Shown here in pieces: positions 7,022-11,340 of a DNA stretch of 11,340 nt. A program made the position numbers and the translations under genes. This stretch comes from Planctomycetaceae bacterium (GTDB lineage Bacteria; Planctomycetota; Planctomycetia; Planctomycetales; Planctomycetaceae), in NCBI GenBank assembly GCA_947463775.1, contig CANHVD010000128.1:1-11340 (forward strand), written 5' to 3'. The notes beneath the pieces are model-generated. The model did not search any database and had not been told where the DNA came from. It was given only the letters and a program-made list of their open reading frames with translations. How positions within the stretch are numbered: the first letter of the stretch is position 1; each line of letters opens with the position of its first letter.

Positions 7022-8014
7022 AGTGAACTCCGACGTCGATCTCCGACAGTGAACCCAAACGAGCGATCCGTCAGACAGTCGGAACCACTTTGTTCTTGTC
7101 CCTGCAGTTCATTCCTCAGCGCAGCGAAGAACGCGGCGATGAATCACGGGCTACGGGGAACTATTCAAAACAGCGGGAGCTTCAATCTTGCTCAACCACT
7201 GAGACTTCCAATGATCAACAAAGGACTTTTGATTAGTGACGCCTGGAGCATGCATCCTGAACTCCCCTGTCTGGCGTCGGGCAATTCTAGCCGCGATCCG
7301 TTGGCGGTCAAGGACTTCGGTCGAACTCGCCGGGTGAAACACGACCCCTCCAACTCCCGCAGAGAACAACGGGGAAGGTCTTCTTTCGAGGCTTCTTCGG
7401 CGTGCCGAGCAGACTTTCTCAGACCCGCATGCCAGGCGATTACGGCAGAGTTTCCCTGAGAGATCCGCGGTTCAGTGAGATCTCCCAAACTGTGGAATTT
7501 CTTCGAGAAGCCGTTTGACGCCTGAGAATGCGGCCTTTTGACGATTCTGTGACTGCGGAAAACTGGTGTGCTGTTCCACATCCAGGTGGGCGGGATCGCT
7601 CACAAAATTGGGAAGTTTCCGCAAGTCAGGGTACTGAACCCGCGAGCGGCAGGGCGTCAGCCCTCCGAGTTCATCCCTGTCTGCTTTCAGTTACTTGCCC
7701 ATCACGAAAAATCGCAAAGACTCGGATAGCTTGACGCTGGACCGCTCGCCGCACTGAAACGGAGCACTTGCGAAGCCTCGGAGCAGGAAATAGAGTGTTC
7801 TTCTGTTTCGTTCTGGGGGGGCATCATCGCAAATTGGACCAACAAGTTTAGCGTGTTTGGTGAATTCTCTGCACGCGAAGTCGAACCAACGTACGCCTCC
7901 ACTCATCGATCGATTGACTTTATTCAACTCCCCAGCAAGGACCGGAGTCTGTCTCACTCCTTAACCGGCGCGCCAAGCCGTCGTTAAGCGGACGACTCTG
8001 ACAAGATATCACCG
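7022..8014. other. Gene-free divergent intergenic region (about 1 kb)
   Basis: This region separates dnaG (minus) from the large + strand membrane protein gene. Several 60-180-codon open frames exist, but none has a recognisable family motif, a plausible Shine-Dalgarno or convincing composition, so none is called. No tRNA, tmRNA, SRP RNA or RNase P RNA signature was recognised on either strand. It should hold the promoters of both flanking units, but no good -35/-10 pair could be picked by eye. Features seen are a small GC-rich hairpin inside an inverted repeat (7642-7749) and a G7 run near 7815-7821. A region this long could contain a small RNA, decayed genes or dispersed repeats. Confidence 0.6.
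7642..7749. repeat. Inverted repeat with internal AGGGC hairpin, possible dispersed element or structured RNA
   Basis: GCGAGCGG (7642-7649) is the perfect inverse of CCGCTCGC (7742-7749). Just inside the left arm, AGGGC-GTCA-GCCCT (7651-7664) forms a perfect 5-bp hairpin. The GAGCGGCAGGGCGTCAGCCC stretch resembles, from memory only, short repeats scattered between genes in planctomycete genomes. Only one copy is in this window, so the repeat identity is not shown here. Confidence 0.35.
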
Positions 8015-11000
8015 ATGATTGCTTTTACCTGTGGGAGTTGTGGTCAGGCTTACAAGGTAAAGGACGAGTTTGCAGGTAGACAAACGAAGTGCAAAAAATG
8101 CCTCGCTAAGATAAAGATTCCCGAGCTGCCCGTCGCGACAGAAGAAGAGCCCGACGAGTATTCAGAAGACGACGCGAGTAACTCCACCGCTCATGGCACG
8201 GACTCATACGGCACCGATTCATACGGCGAGAGCTCATACGGCGAGAGCTCATACGGCGAGAGCTCATACGGCGACGACGCTTACGACGACGACGCTTACG
8301 ACGAGGATTGTTCCGAACCTGGTGACGATCACCCCGCGCAACTGCCTCCTCGGAAGAAGTCTGGCACGCGAAGTCAGTACAAGAACGCCCCCTCAGTCCA
8401 CAAAACGCGAACATCAGATCGTACTGCCGGTAGTTTTTCACTTCCGGTGGTCATAACGATCGTAGCACTTGGGTTTATGATCATTCTGAACGTGGTCGAC
8501 TGGTACTTCACGGTTATGTACCGGAATCCGGAACTCGAAGAGAAATACCATGCCATTATCGCCACCATCACAAGCTTCCGTGCAGGAGCGTGTGTGGCAA
8601 GTGAGCTGTTCGGGATCGTGATCATCGTGCGACGGCTGTCGACAGGACAGAAGTTGATGTACGGGCTGACATGGGCCGGATTATGTCTGCAGCTGACACA
8701 TCTTGGAACATTTCTCAAGATGCCTGCAGACTACGTGTTGTACGTGCTCTTCCTCGGAATTCTGATCTCGCGTATCGTGGTTTTGCTGTGCCAGTACACA
8801 GAAGAGATGAGCCTGCACTTTCAACAGGCCGGCGAGACGCAATTCCCGGCTTCAATCCGCCTGAGTCGAACCTGCGTTGGAATCCTGATCGGGCTTGCCA
8901 TCCTCAGCCCTGTGCTGCTGCTTGCTGGTGAACACTTCCATCATCTGCGACTCAGTTATCCCGAAGCGGCCGTGCCCTTCGGACTCTTGTTGGTACGCAT
9001 TCCGTTATTGATCTTGAGCTTCCGCGCGGTTTCATCCGGATCGCGTACAAGCACTTTGATCTGTGCCGTGATCATTGCATGTCTTGTCGTCGTAGACGTA
9101 CTCTCCGGGATCGCTTCCAGCGGAGATCTGTTGGGGTACGAATCGCAAGTCTTTTCGTCGGCAATGGCTACGATTGGAGTCTTCTTTCTCTGGTCGCTGA
9201 TGCAGTCTGACGCACGAGAGTATCTGTGTGAGCCAGTTGACCTGACGACGGTTCGCGGCTTTTCGCTCAGCCCAATCGTGGCGACTGTCCTGACTGTCGT
9301 CGCCTGTTGTGAAGGTGTCTGGGGAATTGCCTTCACCTATTCCTATCGACAACCTGCCCCCAGTATCGCACTCCCATCGACAGAGAAGTTTGAACAGATC
9401 GGAACTGCCCTGAATGCCTACGTGCTTCAACACAAGCAGTTCCCTTATGCTCAGCAAAAAACGGGATTAAGCTGGCGCGTGCATCTGCTTCCTTTCCTTG
9501 GCGAGGAATCACTCTATGCCCGCTTTCAGCTGAACGAACCGTGGGACAGTGAACACAACAAGGCACTGCTGGAGGAAATGCCGGATTTGTATCGAGCTTC
9601 AAAGGATCCGTGGGATTCGACAACCACTCGATTCCAGCTGGTCACCGGACCGACGGCAGATTCCGGTCTGATCTTTTCACCCCAGCAAACACTCGCTCCG
9701 AATGCCATCCCGGACGGTGCACAGAACACGATGATGATGGCTTTGACTGCGTCGGATCGCGGTGTTCCATGGACGGCACCACAGGATATGTTGCTGAAAG
9801 AGCGGACCATTTCTCAATGCATTGGTCCGTTCGACGACGCTGGACTGCAGTTTCTGACTGCCGATGGCAAGTATCATCATCTACAATACGGATTACCGTC
9901 TGCAGCGCTGGCTGCTCTGACGACAGTGGCCGGCGAAGAAGACGTACAGATGGATAAAATGACGGCCTTTCAGGGGCAAAATACAGATAAGAACAGCGAA
10001 GATCCTGTTTCTCGATACTTTGATGAACTGAAGAAGAAAGCTGCAGAGCAATACCAGAAACGTGAGAAGGAACGAATCCTCAAGGAACAACTGGCTGCAA
10101 AAGCTGCGGTTCGAATTCGTGTCGAGATTCCTGCAGAGAGCAATCTCCCGTTGTTCGCGAGGAATTTCGTTCTGATCCACAGCGACATCTACCCTCCTCG
10201 TGTTGGCATCTACATGAGTCAGTTTGATGGACGCTCCTACTTCATGGTAATGGACCGGCAACTCGGGGAGTCTATTGAAGTGGAACTTTTCCCCGGTACC
10301 GCCGAGAGCAGAAAAGTGGCTGCAAAAAGGCAGAATGAAGCCGTGATCGTTGATGAGCAAATTCCACCGCCGGTCAAGTGGCAATGGAAACGCGGACAAC
10401 CGTCCCGAAAAGCTTTTGGGCTTACGAACTCAACCAACGACAACGCTGACGTTGTGCTGAAGTTTCAGGAGATTCCCCTTACCAGCCCCATTCCTTTTGC
10501 AAACACAGGGATGGTTGCACTGAGTGAGAATGGCTCAACGATCGGTGTTTTCGAACAACAGACTCTGATCGATGCCGAACGTGTGCAAAGGGATTTTGGC
10601 GTCTCCGCCACAATATTCATGATGCCCCCAGGCAACAACGTCGTAGACGTTTCGGCGGACGCAAGAAAGAAGTCACTTCGATTCACAGTCCACGTTCGTC
10701 AACGTTTCGAGATCGCCAAGACTCCTCTGTCTCTCTACATCGGTGAGGTTTCGCAACTGGCGCAGTCGGGTAAGCTTCCCGAAGATCCTGAACAAAAGGT
10801 CTCTGAAAAGATGACCCGTCTCGCGCTCACACCGGACTCTGGCAAACAGCATCCGTGGGAGATGCGGCTCGAGGCGACCGTTCGAGCTTCAGGCGAACTG
10901 AATCTCAAAAGTTCACCTTTGATGTGTCAGCTCGGCTGGACAGGGGCAGACGGCAAGGAATACTTAACGCCCGTCACTATTTTCGGAGGAGAAGAATTGA

Positions 11001-11113
11001 CTCCAGTCAGCCTTCGCTACGATCCCGTATCACTCTGGGAACATTTTTCCGAAAGTTCCTCAGTGACATCGACGGTGACGTTTGAGTCAATCGCGATACC
11101 GGATCAACCCTGA
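8015..11113 (+). CDS. Zinc-ribbon, multi-helix membrane protein with DUF1559-type domain
   Basis: A 1032-residue protein with no assignable reaction. Residues 1-36 form a small zinc ribbon (Cys6-x2-Cys9 and Cys26-x2-Cys29, ending KIKIPELP), a module common at planctomycete N-termini. An acidic linker follows, with seven SYG-type pentapeptides (62-96), then a basic stretch (112-136). About nine hydrophobic helices lie near 143-168, 185-206, 214-232, 239-260, 286-305, 318-338, 346-368, 378-396 and 419-442. Residues 455-640 are DUF1559-like, with the LSWRVHLLPFLGEESLY and LNEPWDSEHNKALLEEMPDLYR signatures followed by an IPDGAQNT motif. A charged helix (about 664-697) leads to a beta-rich C-terminal region (698-1030) that was not recognised. 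An odd helix count with the ribbon inside would put the DUF1559 part outside the cytoplasm. The ATG at 8015 is chosen because it starts exactly at the zinc ribbon; no clear Shine-Dalgarno is visible. Confidence 0.88.
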   Translation: MIAFTCGSCGQAYKVKDEFAGRQTKCKKCLAKIKIPELPVATEEEPDEYSEDDASNSTAHGTDSYGTDSYGESSYGESSYGESSYGDDAYDDDAYDEDCSEPGDDHPAQLPPRKKSGTRSQYKNAPSVHKTRTSDRTAGSFSLPVVITIVALGFMIILNVVDWYFTVMYRNPELEEKYHAIIATITSFRAGACVASELFGIVIIVRRLSTGQKLMYGLTWAGLCLQLTHLGTFLKMPADYVLYVLFLGILISRIVVLLCQYTEEMSLHFQQAGETQFPASIRLSRTCVGILIGLAILSPVLLLAGEHFHHLRLSYPEAAVPFGLLLVRIPLLILSFRAVSSGSRTSTLICAVIIACLVVVDVLSGIASSGDLLGYESQVFSSAMATIGVFFLWSLMQSDAREYLCEPVDLTTVRGFSLSPIVATVLTVVACCEGVWGIAFTYSYRQPAPSIALPSTEKFEQIGTALNAYVLQHKQFPYAQQKTGLSWRVHLLPFLGEESLYARFQLNEPWDSEHNKALLEEMPDLYRASKDPWDSTTTRFQLVTGPTADSGLIFSPQQTLAPNAIPDGAQNTMMMALTASDRGVPWTAPQDMLLKERTISQCIGPFDDAGLQFLTADGKYHHLQYGLPSAALAALTTVAGEEDVQMDKMTAFQGQNTDKNSEDPVSRYFDELKKKAAEQYQKREKERILKEQLAAKAAVRIRVEIPAESNLPLFARNFVLIHSDIYPPRVGIYMSQFDGRSYFMVMDRQLGESIEVELFPGTAESRKVAAKRQNEAVIVDEQIPPPVKWQWKRGQPSRKAFGLTNSTNDNADVVLKFQEIPLTSPIPFANTGMVALSENGSTIGVFEQQTLIDAERVQRDFGVSATIFMMPPGNNVVDVSADARKKSLRFTVHVRQRFEIAKTPLSLYIGEVSQLAQSGKLPEDPEQKVSEKMTRLALTPDSGKQHPWEMRLEATVRASGELNLKSSPLMCQLGWTGADGKEYLTPVTIFGGEELTPVSLRYDPVSLWEHFSESSSVTSTVTFESIAIPDQP
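8198..8302 (+). repeat. 15-bp tandem repeat encoding seven acidic SYG-type pentapeptides
   Basis: Seven in-frame 15-bp units encode TDSYG, TDSYG, ESSYG, ESSYG, ESSYG, DDAYD and DDAYD. The three central units are nearly identical (TCATACGGCGAGAGC phase), indicating recent expansion. They form an acidic, Tyr/Gly-rich linker between the zinc ribbon and the membrane domain. Confidence 0.9.
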
Positions 11114-11203
11114 CACGGCCGTCATCATTTGTTGCAGACCACACAGCATGCGACTTATGTTTTTGATCGGAGCAAGCTCACCAAACAGCGTTGGAACGTT
11201 GAC

Positions 11204-11340
11204 ATGCCACAAAACCAAAGACCGTTCAAACCTGTAAAGATCGGCGTGATCGGTCTCGGGCGATTCGGCCGACTTCATGCGTTGACGCTGTCCGCATTGG
11301 CAGAAGCCGAATTGGTTGCCGTTGTTGCGCGGCGGCAGGA
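11204..11340 (+). CDS. Gfo/Idh/MocA-type NAD(P)-dependent oxidoreductase, N-terminal part only
   Basis: Only the first 45 codons and 2 bases are in the window; the frame is still open at the right edge. The translation reaches KIGVIGLGRFGRLHALTL by about residue 29, followed by AEAELVAVVARR. This is a Rossmann nucleotide-binding beta-alpha-beta start (GxGxxGxxH) typical of the Gfo/Idh/MocA family, whose members include inositol dehydrogenases and other sugar oxidoreductases. The substrate cannot be told from this fragment. The ATG at 11204 has GGAA 7 nt upstream. It begins 90 bp after the preceding + strand gene, so co-transcription is possible. No terminator was seen in the gap. Confidence 0.8.
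   Translation, partial: MPQNQRPFKPVKIGVIGLGRFGRLHALTLSALAEAELVAVVARRQ

Noticed and set aside
6926..7459. 177-codon + strand frame running from antisense dnaG into the intergenic region
   Set aside because: It overlaps the primase start on the opposite strand, lacks a Shine-Dalgarno and shows no motif.
7192..7581. 129-codon - strand frame upstream of dnaG, considered as rpsU or another operon member
   Set aside because: It does not resemble ribosomal protein S21 or any other family I know, and its composition looks non-coding.
7691..7957. 88-codon - strand frame in the intergenic region
   Set aside because: No motif and no clear ribosome site. It overlaps a possible dispersed repeat, so the open frame is probably incidental.
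8198..8302. CRISPR-like tandem array
   Set aside because: The 15-bp units are contiguous without spacers, in frame, and encode a pentapeptide repeat.

Overview
The window looks like a chromosomal segment from a planctomycete, most likely order Planctomycetales. Three things suggest this: a DUF1559-type domain behind a CxxC…CxxC zinc-ribbon N-terminus in one large membrane protein, a small membrane protein that opens with an NPYVAP motif, and a large Gly/Ala/Pro-rich lipoprotein-like protein. All are typical of that phylum, but the genus cannot be named from this sequence. No phage, plasmid, CRISPR, tRNA or rRNA gene was recognised.

Layout. (1) Positions 2-2590 (+): the 3' part of a long low-complexity, probably secreted or lipid-anchored protein, open to the left edge. 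(2) 2591-2726: a short convergent spacer with one good hairpin. (3) 2727-3215 (-): a small four-helix membrane protein. (4) 3216-3339: a spacer holding a perfect 11-bp-stem terminator and one copy of a 32-bp AT-rich repeat. (5) 3340-4980 (-): the primary sigma factor RpoD. (6) 4981-5116: a spacer with the second repeat copy, in inverted orientation, and a possible rpoD promoter. (7) 5117-7021 (-): DNA primase DnaG, GTG start. (8) 7022-8014: about 1 kb without a credible gene, separating divergent transcription units. (9) 8015-11113 (+): a 1032-residue zinc-ribbon/multi-helix membrane/DUF1559 protein. (10) 11204-11340 (+): the start of a Gfo/Idh/MocA-type oxidoreductase, cut by the window edge.

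The housekeeping core is dnaG followed by rpoD on the minus strand, the last two genes of the classical rpsU-dnaG-rpoD macromolecular synthesis operon. No rpsU is seen upstream. The pair links primer synthesis for replication with the main transcription initiation factor.

The most unusual structural signal is a pair of 32-bp inverted repeats (31/32 matching) that bracket rpoD almost exactly. Each copy is itself built of overlapping palindromes around TTTGAAATTTCAAA. Nothing here is clear evidence of a wholly new system. The other items worth attention are the architecture of the two large + strand proteins and the long gene-free divergent region.
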